A stretch of DNA of 41,016 nt, taken from NCBI GenBank assembly GCA_964458545.1, contig CAYWJF010000009.1:1-41016 (forward strand). The letters run 5' to 3'. Made by a program: the position numbers and the translations under genes. The DNA comes from JAYFNU01 sp964458545. GTDB taxonomy: Bacteria > Bacillota > Clostridia > Oscillospirales > Ruminococcaceae. This document shows, one piece after another, positions 7,907-16,536 of the stretch. Positions within the stretch are counted from its first letter, which is position 1; the number at the start of each line of letters is the position of its first letter. The notes beneath the pieces were generated by a model. It saw nothing but the letters and a program-made list of their open reading frames with translations, was not told the origin of the DNA and searched no databases.

Positions 7907-8456
7907 TACCGCGTAAAAAATCCTCTTTTAGTATTCCGTAGATATAGTAATCGCACCACGAAGACACCATCTTGCCGCCGCGTATTAGCCCCTCGCGGGT
8001 AAAGCCGCACCGTTCAAGCATTCTAATAGACGCTGTGTTGCGAATATCTACGTCGGTCCATAGGCGCTTAAGCTCGGTTTCGGTAAAGCAGAAGCGTACA
8101 ATTTCGCTTAACGCCTCACTCGCGTAGCCGTTGCCGTGAAAGTCCTCTGAAAGTCGAATAGCGACCTTTGCCATACGGTCGTTCTCTATAAGGTAGACCC
8201 AAAGCTCGCCGATAATCTTGTCTGGCTGCTTCAGCGCTATACCTAAGTGAAAGCTCTTTGTCGGCTTTTCAGGCGTGACAAACAGAAGCGACGGGTCCTT
8301 ATCCGTCTTACCGAGAGATTTGCCCCAATACTCGTATAGCCGTTTATTTGGCATCCATTCCTTAAGGTCAACTATATCAGCTTTTGTCATTACCCGCAGA
8401 CGTAGCCGCTTTGTTTCAAGGGTGGGCTTCTTCTCAATATAATCGTTTAGGCTCAT
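7896..8456 (-). CDS. GNAT family N-acetyltransferase, RimJ/RimL type
   Basis: The 186-residue protein opens with PTLETKRLRLRVMTKAD, the usual start of RimJ/RimL-type GNAT enzymes, and has GNGYASEAL (near residue 117) for acetyl-CoA binding and the SIRMLERCGFTREG motif that closes the fold. RimJ/RimL acetylate the N-termini of ribosomal proteins, but most of this group act on other amines, so the substrate is open. AGGAGG lies 6 bases before ATG. It is 9 bases downstream of trmO and overlaps the next acetyltransferase, forming one operon. Confidence 0.85.
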   Translation of the reverse strand: MSLNDYIEKKPTLETKRLRLRVMTKADIVDLKEWMPNKRLYEYWGKSLGKTDKDPSLLFVTPEKPTKSFHLGIALKQPDKIIGELWVYLIENDRMAKVAIRLSEDFHGNGYASEALSEIVRFCFTETELKRLWTDVDIRNTASIRMLERCGFTREGLIRGGKMVSSWCDYYIYGILKEDFLRGNEK

Positions 8457-8465
8457 TACAGCCTC

Positions 8466-8939
8466 CTAAAAGTTGAACTCATTATCCCAGTCAAACTCGC
8501 CGCTTTCCTCCGTGCTTTTGGGCCAATGGGCACACCAGCTCGGTACCGTGGGGTTTTCTACTCGGTCAACACTCGGCGTATAGGGCTTTATGTCAAGCAC
8601 CGGTGTGCCGTCGTTCGCGTCTATCCATGTAAGCCCGATAACGCCGTTTTCCTTATCAATATAGGTAACGCCCGACGACGAAACGGCAATGGGGTTGGGG
8701 CGCATAGGCGAGCGCGTGGCAAAAACGCCAAGCTTGTCGGGTCCTTTCTTATAGGGCTTATCTAAGGAAAGTAAGGCGCGGCACCTCTCGTTGTCGCAGC
8801 CGTCAAACCACCAGATTACTTGAACACAGCCGAAGCCGTCCAGCCCCTCAAGCGCGGGAATAAATTCTGGTAAAAGCTTAATATAAAAGCCGTCCTCACC
8901 GCTGTGAATAGTGCCTATTTTATTAACACAAAAGCTCAT
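8466..8939 (-). CDS. trmO: tRNA (N6-threonylcarbamoyladenosine37-N6)-methyltransferase, TrmO family
   Basis: TrmO (formerly TsaA/YaeB) methylates the t6A37 base beside the anticodon of threonine tRNAs using SAM. The 157 residues show the family blocks KIGTIHS at the N-terminus, QVIWWFDGCD (about residues 40-49) and the highly conserved GVFATRSPMRPNPIAVSS (about 71-88). Bacterial TrmO is often longer because of a C-terminal domain; this is the short single-domain form common in Firmicutes and archaea, so the exact substrate is less sure. ATG follows GGAGGATTTAAGA. It heads the operon with the two acetyltransferases. The t6A made with the help of Sua5 (12486-13514) would be its substrate. Confidence 0.85.
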   Translation of the reverse strand: MSFCVNKIGTIHSGEDGFYIKLLPEFIPALEGLDGFGCVQVIWWFDGCDNERCRALLSLDKPYKKGPDKLGVFATRSPMRPNPIAVSSSGVTYIDKENGVIGLTWIDANDGTPVLDIKPYTPSVDRVENPTVPSWCAHWPKSTEESGEFDWDNEFNF

Positions 8940-8982
8940 TCTTAAATCCTCCGAAAAATGAAATTAACGACGTCGTAATTCC

Positions 8983-9010
8983 ATTGTAGCGGAAGTATTT
9001 TATACTTCAA
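8983..9010 (-). promoter_or_regulatory. Promoter for the trmO operon
   Basis: On the minus strand TTGAAG is followed after 16 bases by TACAAT, about 44 bases before the trmO start. Confidence 0.5.
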
Positions 9011-9028
9011 GCCTTTTTTCGAATTTGC

Positions 9029-9685
9029 TTAAAGATATTTCGACGCTTCCTTTTTACTTAGTGACGCAAGCCCGCTTTCGTTCTTACTTAGAAAGGCGCG
9101 AACCCACTCAGCGTCGGTTTTACTGTATTCACGAAGGCTCCAGCCTATCGCCTTATTAATAAAGAATTCCTTGCTGTTGAGGTTGTTTTCGATTATTTCC
9201 GCTAAAAGCGAAGTATCGGTGTTCTCCTTAAAGCGTTGTTGAAAGTCTATCGCCGTGCGTCGAAGCCAAAGGTTATCAGAGCGCGACCACTCTCTCATCG
9301 TCTCTTTTAGCTCGGGGTGTTTCTCCACAAGTGCGCCGCAAGCGGCGTCTAAGCTGTCCACCGTCTCCCACCACGATTTTTCCGTGATTAGGCGTTTTAG
9401 CTTGTCTATATCCTCCCTCACAAGCCTGTTCATATTCTCCATAATGTAGCCCACCGCCACATACTGCGCCTCGCGGTAGGGCTTTTCCCAGCAAAGAAAG
9501 ACGAAATTCCAATCAAAAGGCTCTTGCTTTTTTCCCGCCTTCATATAGGGCTTTATTAAGGCGGAGAGTACGGGCTTAGGTAGTCCCAAAAAAGGAAACA
9601 GGTCCTTCATATACGCGGACATGCTTTTACTCTTCTCCGCGTCGGCTTTCGCTTCCATCTCCTCAAACAAGCCGTCGTACCACAT
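9029..9685 (-). CDS. DNA alkylation repair protein, AlkD-like DNA glycosylase
   Basis: AlkD removes 3- and 7-alkylated purines from DNA with a HEAT-repeat scaffold rather than base flipping. The 218-residue protein is made of helical repeats throughout and keeps the known AlkD catalytic pattern: KSWWETVDSLD (about residues 104-114) with the Trp and Asp, LWLRRTAI (about 138-145) with the Arg, and FFINKAIGWSLREY (about 179-192) with the second Trp. The identification is firm at family level; activity is inferred. ATG follows GGAGAG. It lies 12 bases downstream of the broken GyrI-like gene and is likely co-transcribed with it. Confidence 0.9.
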   Translation of the reverse strand: MWYDGLFEEMEAKADAEKSKSMSAYMKDLFPFLGLPKPVLSALIKPYMKAGKKQEPFDWNFVFLCWEKPYREAQYVAVGYIMENMNRLVREDIDKLKRLITEKSWWETVDSLDAACGALVEKHPELKETMREWSRSDNLWLRRTAIDFQQRFKENTDTSLLAEIIENNLNSKEFFINKAIGWSLREYSKTDAEWVRAFLSKNESGLASLSKKEASKYL

Positions 9686-9697
9686 AACGTTTCTCTC

Positions 9698-10334
9698 CTA
9701 CTGCTTCTTTTTTATCGGGTGGCGAATCACCGTGCGCAATCTCGCGGGCTCAACCTTTCGAGCGTCTGAAAGGTATATTTCGTGGTGCAGCCGCTTGTCG
9801 GTAATATCGTTCTCGTAGCCGTTCTCCTTAATAAACTCATTCATAAGCGCAACCGTCGCGGGCTCGTCATCAAACGCGCCGATATGAAGTATTTGTACAC
9901 AAAGCCCCCTCGTCTACTGTAAGAAATTCCGCTTTCGAGCAATCTATCTTCTTCTTTTTTTCCGCCTCGGCGACTGCCCAGTCGAAATCGGACTTTGTCA
10001 CAAAATCGGGTAATCGAATTATAGAAATCCAGTTGAAGGTTGATTTATCAGAATAATCTATGCCGTCTATGCCGTCCTGCCACCAGAAGCCCTCAAGTGG
10101 CGGCACGACATAGTCGTAGTATCCGTCAATTCTGTGGTCGCCGAGCTTGCTCATCTTTATCGTAAACGCCACGGCGTAAAGTATGCCAACGGCGGCTTTG
10201 TATTCGCCGCCCTCCTCGTTCGGGTTGCCCTTTCCTCTTACCGCTATGTAATTCACGCTCGGCACGGTAACGATTTCGGGCGTGCTTTTCGGCATATAGA
10301 ATTCTTTGTACTCTTTCTTGAAATCAAAAGCCAT
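9698..10334 (-). pseudogene. GyrI-like small-molecule-binding protein, interrupted by a one-base frameshift
   Basis: The first 149 or so codons (from 10334) read as a GyrI-like / SOUL-type binding-domain protein: the opening FKKEYKEFY, VNYIAVRGKGNPN, GFWW and DFVTKSDFDWA blocks. The frame then stops early at the GGGGG run at 9905-9909 (minus strand). Removing one G restores an open frame for about 66 more residues in which HIGAFDDEPATVALM and EIYLSDARKVEP, the usual family C-terminus, can be read to the stop at 9698-9700. The restored length of about 211 is normal for the family. Relatives bind small hydrophobic molecules and are often fused to MerR or AraC regulators. Either a real inactivating mutation or an assembly error in a homopolymer; the intact downstream frame favours an error or a very recent event. 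Confidence 0.85.
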
Positions 10335-10397
10335 TGTTCATACCTCGTAAGTGTAATTATATAAAAATGATAGCACCTGTGTGTTTTTCAGTCAATT

Positions 10398-10432
10398 GAA
10401 AAAAGCAAAGCCGCGCCATAAAGAGCGCGGCT
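10398..10432 (-). terminator. Rho-independent terminator after the M18 aminopeptidase
   Basis: Read on the minus strand, an 8-base-pair GC-rich stem (10425-10432 with 10409-10416), loop of 8, is followed by CTTTGCTTTTTT. It lies 17 bases past the aminopeptidase stop codon and ends the long minus-strand operon. Confidence 0.85.
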
Positions 10433-10448
10433 GATTACTTGATAAAAC

Positions 10449-11858
10449 TTAGATTTTGAAGAACTCGACAAATGCCTTGTGAGTAGAGTAGATATCAAGT
10501 GTGCTTGCTATTTCGTAAGGCGCGTGCATTGAAAGAAGCGCCACGCCGATATCCACAACCTCTACGCCGAGCTTGGAGATATACTTCGCAACGGTTCCTC
10601 CGCCGCCCTCGTCAACCTTACCGAGCTCGCCCGTCTGCCACGGAACATTAGCCCCGTCAAGGAAGGCGCGTACCTCGCCCATAAACTCAGCCGACGCGTC
10701 GTTTGTGGAATACTTTCCGCCGCTGCCCGTGTATTTTGTAATAACGGGTCCATAGTTTACGCGGGCGGTGTTGCGTTTTTCAAAGACCTCCTTGAAGGTG
10801 GGGTCATACGCGGCGTTTACGTCGGCGCTAAGACACTTGGAATTCATTATTACGTTCTCTACCTGAACGCCAGCGGATGTGCTTAGAAGGGACAGAAAGT
10901 TCCTTAGCATATCCGAAGACATACCTGTGTTGCCATCGCTTCCCGTTTCCTCTTTATCCGCAAGGACACAGACAGCCGTGCGCTTGGGTGTGCCTTTTAT
11001 TCCCAGAAGCGCAGTAAGCGAGGTGTAGGCGCAGACACGGTCGTCGTGCGCGTACGCGCCGACCATGCTTTTATCGAAGCCGACGTATTTTGCCTTAAGC
11101 GCGGGAACAATCTCTATTTCCGCCGAGATGAAATCATCCTCGGTAATACCGTACTTCTCGTTTAAAAGCTTCATTATATTAAGCTTAACGGGTTCTTTTA
11201 CCTCTTCGTCGTCGAACGGCTCGCTACCGATAAGAAGGTTTAACTCCTCGCCCTTAATTACCGTTCTTGCTGTGCGGTCGTCCTGTACCTTGTAGGAGAG
11301 GTGCGGAAGAATATCGGTTATGTAAAAGACAGGCTCGTCGTCCTTTTCGCCGATATTTATTTCGAGCGCGCTTCCGTCCTTCTTCGCGATAACACCGTGA
11401 ATCGAAAGGGGTAAGGCAACCCACTGGTACTTCTTCAAGCCGCCATAATAATGGGTTTTGAAGTAGCAAAGCTCGCCGTCTTCAAAAAGAGGGTTCGGCT
11501 TAAGGTCAAGCCGAGGACTGTCTATATGCGCGGCAGTAATATTTACGCCCTTGTCGAGCGGCTCGCTTCCGATAATAGCGGCAAGCAGGCTCTTTTTGTG
11601 GTTGTTGTAATAAATCTTGTCGCCGCTTTTATAGCTTCTTCCCGCGACAAACTCGGTATAACCGTTCTTCTCTAAAAGCTCAATGCTCTTTTTTACAAAT
11701 TCACGCTCTGTCTTTGCGGTATTCAAAAAATCAATGTAGCCGCCGATATAGCCGTCAAGCTCCTTTTCGGCGCTCTTTTTAAAGCTTTTGTAGCAGCTCT
11801 CCTGCTTAGACATAAGCTCTTCTGCAAGCTTTTGTCCCTTCGTTTTTTCCTTTGACAT
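10449..11858 (-). CDS. M18-family zinc aminopeptidase
   Basis: M18 enzymes (aspartyl aminopeptidase / aminopeptidase I family) are dodecameric di-zinc exopeptidases of the cytosol. The sequence has the family's metal and catalytic landmarks in order: AAHIDSPRLDLKPNP (first metal His), YAHDDRVCAY (bridging Asp), ADKEETGSDGNTG (catalytic and metal Glu) and the C-terminal LLSMHAPYEIAS (final His). The length of about 469 residues is normal. I start it at 11858, where GAAGGAATTAGA precedes ATG; a longer reading to 11897 would run into coaE. It is the last gene of the DUF951-prfA-sua5-coaE operon, 16 bases after coaE, and is followed by a terminator. Confidence 0.92.
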   Translation of the reverse strand: MSKEKTKGQKLAEELMSKQESCYKSFKKSAEKELDGYIGGYIDFLNTAKTEREFVKKSIELLEKNGYTEFVAGRSYKSGDKIYYNNHKKSLLAAIIGSEPLDKGVNITAAHIDSPRLDLKPNPLFEDGELCYFKTHYYGGLKKYQWVALPLSIHGVIAKKDGSALEINIGEKDDEPVFYITDILPHLSYKVQDDRTARTVIKGEELNLLIGSEPFDDEEVKEPVKLNIMKLLNEKYGITEDDFISAEIEIVPALKAKYVGFDKSMVGAYAHDDRVCAYTSLTALLGIKGTPKRTAVCVLADKEETGSDGNTGMSSDMLRNFLSLLSTSAGVQVENVIMNSKCLSADVNAAYDPTFKEVFEKRNTARVNYGPVITKYTGSGGKYSTNDASAEFMGEVRAFLDGANVPWQTGELGKVDEGGGGTVAKYISKLGVEVVDIGVALLSMHAPYEIASTLDIYSTHKAFVEFFKI

Positions 11859-11874
11859 TCTAATTCCTTCTTTT

Positions 11875-12489
11875 TTATTCATTAAACCAGATATCAAGCT
11901 GGTTCTTTACCTGCTTTAGCTTCGCGCAGAACTCTTCCTTCGTGGCATTGTTCGTTACAATAATTTCGCTTACCTGCTTCACCGCGTCCTCGTTCATCTG
12001 ACCGTCTATACGGTGCTTCGCCTGCTGCATAGTAATTCCGTCGCGCTTCATAATACGCTTAATTATCTTGTCCTCGTCGGCGGTGACCATTATTGTTTTG
12101 TCACAGACGGCGTAAAGTCCGCTCTCAATAAGCGCCGCCGCTTCGACTACACAGTATTTTTCTCCGCTTTCGTGAAGCACGTCGAAATACTCGACCATCC
12201 TTTTAATTATGTACGGATGGGTGATTTCGTCAAGACGGCGCTTCTTCTTCGGGTCGGGGAAGCAGATATCCGCAAGCCCCCGACGGTTAAGCGTTCCGTC
12301 CTCTTTAAGAATACTCGGCGAAAACTCTTTTACGAGCGCGTCAAGACAGGGCATTCCTTTTTCAACAACCTCGCGCGCAACGTCGTCGCCGTCTATTACA
12401 GGCACGCCGAGCTTCGCGAGATATTCCGACGCAAAGCTTTTTCCCGTTCCCGAGCGCCCAGTGAGCGCCACAACATAGAACTTGCTCAT
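11875..12489 (-). CDS. coaE: Dephospho-CoA kinase
   Basis: CoaE catalyses the last step of coenzyme A synthesis, phosphorylating the 3'-hydroxyl of dephospho-CoA with ATP. The 204 residues contain the P-loop GRSGTGKS at 11-18, the VIDGDDVAREVV stretch (about 30-41) that binds dephospho-CoA, HPYIIKRM in the helical domain and VEAAALIESGL, all family hallmarks. Length is normal. It overlaps the end of sua5 by 4 bases, so the two are translationally coupled. CoA supply links loosely to the CoA-ester chemistry of the 33142-38135 cluster, but the operon partners point to housekeeping. Confidence 0.95.
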   Translation of the reverse strand: MSKFYVVALTGRSGTGKSFASEYLAKLGVPVIDGDDVAREVVEKGMPCLDALVKEFSPSILKEDGTLNRRGLADICFPDPKKKRRLDEITHPYIIKRMVEYFDVLHESGEKYCVVEAAALIESGLYAVCDKTIMVTADEDKIIKRIMKRDGITMQQAKHRIDGQMNEDAVKQVSEIIVTNNATKEEFCAKLKQVKNQLDIWFNE

Positions 12490-13514
12490 AGCTCCACCAC
12501 CTTAAAGCCGGCGGCTCTTATCAAACGGTTAAGAACCGCGAGTGAAACCCCGTCCTTCTTTGGGCAACGGGCAAAAACCGTAGTAGCGCCCGCCTTATCG
12601 AGCATACGAAGCACCGTAAACAGCTTCTTCGCCTGCTCCTCGGGGCTGTCGATATGTCCGTAGGAGACAGAAGGTATTGCTATCTTTTCGTTCTCACCGT
12701 CAAAGCACATGGCGTAGGTGTTGCCGCTTGCGTTCTTTTCGGCATATTCGGCGAACTTCTTCAAGCTCCCCTTTACTATAGTTACATCTGCCGCGGGAGA
12801 ATAATGCTTATACTTCATTCCGGGTGACACAACCTTTTCGTCCTTGCCGACCTCTTCAAGCACAGCCTTTGCAAGTACGGCGTTCGGGACAATATCCTTT
12901 ATCTGTTCAAGGGTTATTACGCCCGGGCGGAATATCGTAGGAACGCTTTCGCAAAGCGAAATAACTGTGCTCTCCACGCCGAATTCGCAGCAGCCCGCGT
13001 CAAGTATTAGCGGAATTTTGCCGTGTAGGTCGTCGAGAACATGACGCGCGGTCGTTGGGCTGGGCTTAGAAGAAAGGTTTGCCGACGGCGCCGCAACGGG
13101 AAGGGCGCATTTCTCAATTACCCTTTTTGCTACGGGGTGCGAAGGCATACGAACCGCCACCGTGTCCATCTTGCAGGTCACGGTATCATTAATAAGCTCG
13201 CTCTTCTTGAAAATCATCGTAAGCGGTCCCGGCCAAAAGGCTTTAGCAAGCGCAACCGCCTCCTTGGGTATCTCCTTAACCACCGAGCGAAGCATTAGCA
13301 TATCGCTGATATGGACAATGATAGGGTTATCCTGCGGACGTCCCTTTACCTTAAATATCTCTTTTACGGCGTTCTCGTTATACGCGGACGCGGCGAGGCC
13401 GTAAACGGTTTCGGTGGGAAGCCCGATTACCCTGCCCTGCTTCAAAAGCTTCGCGGCAAGGTCGGTTGCTTCTTCAAAATTCGCGTCTGTTACTTCAAAA
13501 TACTGAGTATCCAA
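12486..13514 (-). CDS. sua5: L-threonylcarbamoyladenylate synthase, two-domain Sua5 type
   Basis: This enzyme makes threonylcarbamoyl-AMP from threonine, bicarbonate and ATP, the first step of t6A37 modification in ANN-decoding tRNAs. The 342 residues comprise a YrdC-like domain (about 1-205) with LPTETVYGLA and the ligand-binding KGRPQDNPIIVHI, then a Sua5 C-terminal domain (about 230-342) joined by the conserved linker PGMKYKHYSPAA that closes over the active site. This two-domain form (as in Bacillus YwlC) is usual for Firmicutes. It lies 11 bases after prfA and overlaps coaE by 4 bases. In many Firmicutes prmC sits between prfA and this gene; it is absent here. Confidence 0.95.
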   Translation of the reverse strand: MDTQYFEVTDANFEEATDLAAKLLKQGRVIGLPTETVYGLAASAYNENAVKEIFKVKGRPQDNPIIVHISDMLMLRSVVKEIPKEAVALAKAFWPGPLTMIFKKSELINDTVTCKMDTVAVRMPSHPVAKRVIEKCALPVAAPSANLSSKPSPTTARHVLDDLHGKIPLILDAGCCEFGVESTVISLCESVPTIFRPGVITLEQIKDIVPNAVLAKAVLEEVGKDEKVVSPGMKYKHYSPAADVTIVKGSLKKFAEYAEKNASGNTYAMCFDGENEKIAIPSVSYGHIDSPEEQAKKLFTVLRMLDKAGATTVFARCPKKDGVSLAVLNRLIRAAGFKVVEL

Positions 13515-13525
13515 ACTTTCACTCC

Positions 13526-14596
13526 CTACTGCTGCGCCTTAAGCTTTTCCGCTTGGTCGGCGGTGATAAGCGCGTCGATTAGCTCGTCAAGGTCGCCGTT
13601 GAGCACTGCTTCCAGCTTATAGAGCGTAAGCCCTATTCTATGGTCGGTTACCCGTCCTTGCGGGTAGTTATAGGTTCTAATTCTTTCGCTTCTGTCGCCC
13701 GTTCCAACCTGCCCCTTGCGCTCGGCGGCTATTGTCGCGTTCTGCTCTTGAAGCATAGCGTCATAAAGGCGTGAGCGAAGTATCTTCATAGCGCGGTCCT
13801 TGTTCTTGTACTGGCTACGCTCGTCCTGACACTCCACCACTATTCCCGTGGGAAGGTGGGTGATGCGAATGGCGGATTCGGTTTTGTTAACGTGCTGTCC
13901 GCCAGCGCCGCCCGAACGGTAGGTGTCTATTTGTAGGTCCTTTTCGTTTATGTCAACCTCCACGTCCTCAACCTCGGGCAAAACCGCAACGGTAACGGTT
14001 GAGGTGTGAATACGTCCTTGCGTTTCGGTTTCGGGAACGCGCTGAACCCTATGGACACCGCTTTCAAACTTAAATCGACTGTACGCGCCGTCACCCGATA
14101 TAGAAAAGCTTATCTCCTTATAGCCGCCGAGCTCGGTTTCGTTGGCGTTAAGTATTTCCGTCTTAAAACGCTTAACCTCGGCGTACATTGAATACATTCT
14201 ATATAGCGAGCCCGCAAAAAGCGCCGCTTCCTCGCCGCCCGCACCTCCGCGGATTTCCACAATGACGTTCTTGTCGTCGTTCTCGTCGCGCGGAAGCAAT
14301 AGAACCTTAAGCTCCTCGTTCATACGCTCCATATTCTCTTTCGAGGTATCGTACTCCTCTTGGACTATCTCTTTAAAGTCCTTATCGAGCCCGCCCTCGT
14401 CAAGCATTGCCTTTGCTTCGTCGAAGGAGTCCTTCGCCTTGCAGTAAGCTCTAAACTTCTCAACTATCGGGGTTAGCTGCTTTAGCTCCTTCATAAGAGA
14501 CTTGTATCTCTCGTTGTCCGACACAACACTCGGGTCTGACAGCAGCTCGTTTATCTCCTCGTAGCGCGCCTCGACCAGCTTTAGCTTTTCAAACAT
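13526..14596 (-). CDS. prfA: Peptide chain release factor 1
   Basis: RF1 recognises UAA and UAG stop codons and triggers release of the finished peptide on the ribosome. The 356-residue protein has the GGQ motif in GGAGGQHVNKT (about residues 229-239), whose Gln is normally methylated by PrmC, and the RF1-type tripeptide anticodon P-E-T (in RVPETETQGRIHTS), which separates it from RF2 (SPF). The GGAGGEEAALF block also fits. ATG follows GAGGAAGT and overlaps the end of the DUF951 gene by 8 bases. The gene order DUF951-prfA is common in Firmicutes. Confidence 0.97.
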   Translation of the reverse strand: MFEKLKLVEARYEEINELLSDPSVVSDNERYKSLMKELKQLTPIVEKFRAYCKAKDSFDEAKAMLDEGGLDKDFKEIVQEEYDTSKENMERMNEELKVLLLPRDENDDKNVIVEIRGGAGGEEAALFAGSLYRMYSMYAEVKRFKTEILNANETELGGYKEISFSISGDGAYSRFKFESGVHRVQRVPETETQGRIHTSTVTVAVLPEVEDVEVDINEKDLQIDTYRSGGAGGQHVNKTESAIRITHLPTGIVVECQDERSQYKNKDRAMKILRSRLYDAMLQEQNATIAAERKGQVGTGDRSERIRTYNYPQGRVTDHRIGLTLYKLEAVLNGDLDELIDALITADQAEKLKAQQ

Positions 14597-14786
14597 CAGT
14601 TACTTCCTCACTGGGTATTATTTTCTTTATATTTTTCTCAATTTTAGTTCGCGGCAACATAATTTCGTGCCCGCAGCCCTTGCATTTTATCTTAAAATCC
14701 ATGCCGACGCGAAGCACCGCGAACTCCTTGCTGCCGCAAGGATGCGGTTTTTTTACAACTATTGTATCCCCTACGTTAACGTTCAT
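14589..14786 (-). CDS. DUF951 family small protein
   Basis: This 65-residue protein has the DUF951 pattern: GDTIVVKKPHPCGS, then GMDFKIKCKGCGHEIMLPR. The three Cys (one in HPCGS, two in CKGC) could help bind a metal ion, though this is not shown. The family is widespread in Firmicutes and its function is unknown; the constant link with translation genes suggests a role near nucleic acids or the ribosome. Its stop overlaps the prfA start by 8 bases, so it is the first gene of that operon. Confidence 0.9.
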   Translation of the reverse strand: MNVNVGDTIVVKKPHPCGSKEFAVLRVGMDFKIKCKGCGHEIMLPRTKIEKNIKKIIPSEEVTDV

Positions 14787-14973
14787 AATTCACCCGCAAT
14801 ATTTGCTGTACCGTATATAATACCACATAATACATTTAAAAGCAAAGATATAGACAAAAGAAGGGCTCTTTTTTCGTTTGTCTGCATATATTTATCTATA
14901 AAACAGTCGGCACCAATAATACAGGATAACCGACGCAAAGCTTGCAGAAACTGCGAAAGGAACAGCTACAGAA

Positions 14974-15915
14974 ATGAAAGAATGCGTTTATGAGGGAAGT
15001 ATAATTGAAGAGGAGAGACGAAAGGGTATCGTCCGCGACAGACGTTCTTTAATAGCGGCGGCGGAGAATAAAACGACCCTTGAAAGCTACGCCTTCGCCT
15101 TTGACGGAGAGGGAAACCTAATCGTTCCCTTCTGCGGGCTTCGCGGAATTATTCCCTTTGCTGAATGCGCCTACGCCTTTGACGGAAAGGAGCTGCGCGA
15201 GGTCGCGGCTATTTCCCGCGTAGGTAAGCCCGTATGCTTTACAATAACAAGGTTTTTTCGCGACAAGGACGGAAGCGAAGCCGCGCTTCTTTCCCGCCGC
15301 GACGCACAGAAAAGGTACTACGACGAAGCCATATCAAGGCTTATTCCCGGCGACATTATCCCCTGCCGAATTACTCACATTGAGCGCTTCGGTTGTTTCG
15401 CGGATATAGGGCGAGGCATTACGGCGCTAATGCCAATCGACCTTATTTCTGTTTCGCGTATTTCTCACCCTTCTGAGCGGCTTTCGGTGGGCGATACAGT
15501 CCGCTGTGTGATAAAGACGGTGGACGGCGACGGACGCATTGTCTTGAGCCTAAAAGAGATGCTCGGCACCTTCCTGCAAAACGCCGAGCTTTTTCAAGCT
15601 GGCGAAACCGTCACGGGCGCTGTGCGCTCGGTCGAAAGCTATGGTGCGTTTATTGAGCTCGCGCCTAACCTTTCGGGGCTCGCAGAGCCTTGTGAGGGTA
15701 TAAGTGAAGGCGACTCGGTTAACGTTTATATTAAAAGCATAATACCAAATAAGCTTAAGGTGAAGCTCACGGTAGTAGGCTTATCGGACGAGATTTATAA
15801 ACGAAAACCGCTTCGCTTCTTCGGTGACGAAGAGCATATCGACCGCTTTGTTTATTCGCCACCAAACTGCGAACGCACGGTAGAAACGGTTTTTTGCGCC
15901 AATAGCTACATATAG
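14974..15915 (+). CDS. S1 RNA-binding domain protein
   Basis: The 313-residue protein holds two recognisable S1 (OB-fold) domains: about residues 124-194 (PGDIIPCRITHIERFGCFADIG ... GRIVLSLKE, cut here) and about 206-272 (GETVTGAVRSVESYGAFIEL to KLKVKLTV). The region 45-110 looks like a further, degenerate S1-like domain. Such proteins bind RNA and may aid ribosomes or RNA decay, but this is shorter than ribosomal protein S1 and the exact role is unknown. The ribosome binding site is weak and distant (AAAGGA about 15 bases before ATG), so the start is only fairly sure. It faces away from the prfA operon and has no clear terminator. Confidence 0.8.
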   Translation: MKECVYEGSIIEEERRKGIVRDRRSLIAAAENKTTLESYAFAFDGEGNLIVPFCGLRGIIPFAECAYAFDGKELREVAAISRVGKPVCFTITRFFRDKDGSEAALLSRRDAQKRYYDEAISRLIPGDIIPCRITHIERFGCFADIGRGITALMPIDLISVSRISHPSERLSVGDTVRCVIKTVDGDGRIVLSLKEMLGTFLQNAELFQAGETVTGAVRSVESYGAFIELAPNLSGLAEPCEGISEGDSVNVYIKSIIPNKLKVKLTVVGLSDEIYKRKPLRFFGDEEHIDRFVYSPPNCERTVETVFCANSYI

Positions 15916-15947
15916 CCTTGCGCCCGCTTTTTTTCCTCAATATTTTG

Positions 15948-15956
15948 TGATATAAT
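15948..15956 (+). promoter_or_regulatory. Extended -10 promoter for the DUF4364 gene
   Basis: TGATATAAT fits TGnTATAAT. A T-rich stretch (15928-15933) lies at the -35 distance but is far from consensus. The expected start of transcription is about 17 bases before the coding start's AGGTG site. Confidence 0.5.
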
Positions 15957-15980
15957 ATAAGGAAAGAAAGAGGTGACGGT

Positions 15981-16535
15981 ATGATTAATGATACCTTTAC
16001 GGCGGGCGTTGTTCCCGGCGGTCTCACCGACCACAAGGAGATTAAAATTCTTATCTGCGTTGTACTGAACTCGATAGCCGAGCCCGTTTCCAACAGCAAT
16101 CTGTTAGAAGCGTTCACAGACGAGGGCTACGCGAACTATTTCGAGTGTGCCGACGCGGTATCAGACCTAATCGAGGCAGGACATATCCTCCAAAACGACG
16201 CAAACGAGTATTCGCTGAGCGCCACAGGTAAAACAATAGCTACCGAGCTTTATTCCGACCTTCCCGCGACGGTACGCGAAAGGGTGACCGATAAGGCGTT
16301 TTCCTTACACATTCGCTCAAAAAAAGAAAAGCACCACCGCGTTGATATAATAAAACGCGACAATGCTTATTTTGCTGTTTGCAAGCTCTGTGAAAGCAAC
16401 GGCACCGAGGTTTTTTCGGTCTCTATCACGGTGCCGACAATGGCTATGGCGAAGACGGTGCGTGAGCGATTCGTCGATAACGCCGAGGAGATAGTAAGAC
16501 TTAATATGCGCTTGCTTACGGGCGAAAGCTTATAA
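15981..16535 (+). CDS. DUF4364 family protein
   Basis: The 184 residues fit the DUF4364 family: an N-terminal winged-helix-like part (TDHKEIKILICVVLNSIAEPVSNSNLLEAF region, residues about 14-44, then an AVSDLIEAGHI recognition-helix-like segment) and a C-terminal beta-rich half ending RFVDNAEEIVRLNMRLLTGE. The family is common in Clostridia and its function is not established; a DNA-binding role is possible. AGAGGTG precedes ATG. It ends one base from the stop codon of the convergent ABC-F gene, leaving no room for a terminator between them. Confidence 0.85.
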   Translation: MINDTFTAGVVPGGLTDHKEIKILICVVLNSIAEPVSNSNLLEAFTDEGYANYFECADAVSDLIEAGHILQNDANEYSLSATGKTIATELYSDLPATVRERVTDKAFSLHIRSKKEKHHRVDIIKRDNAYFAVCKLCESNGTEVFSVSITVPTMAMAKTVRERFVDNAEEIVRLNMRLLTGESL

Positions 16536-16536
16536 G

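Noticed and set aside
12013..12663. 216-residue plus-strand open frame over coaE and sua5
   Set aside because: Antisense to two highly conserved genes and without start signals.
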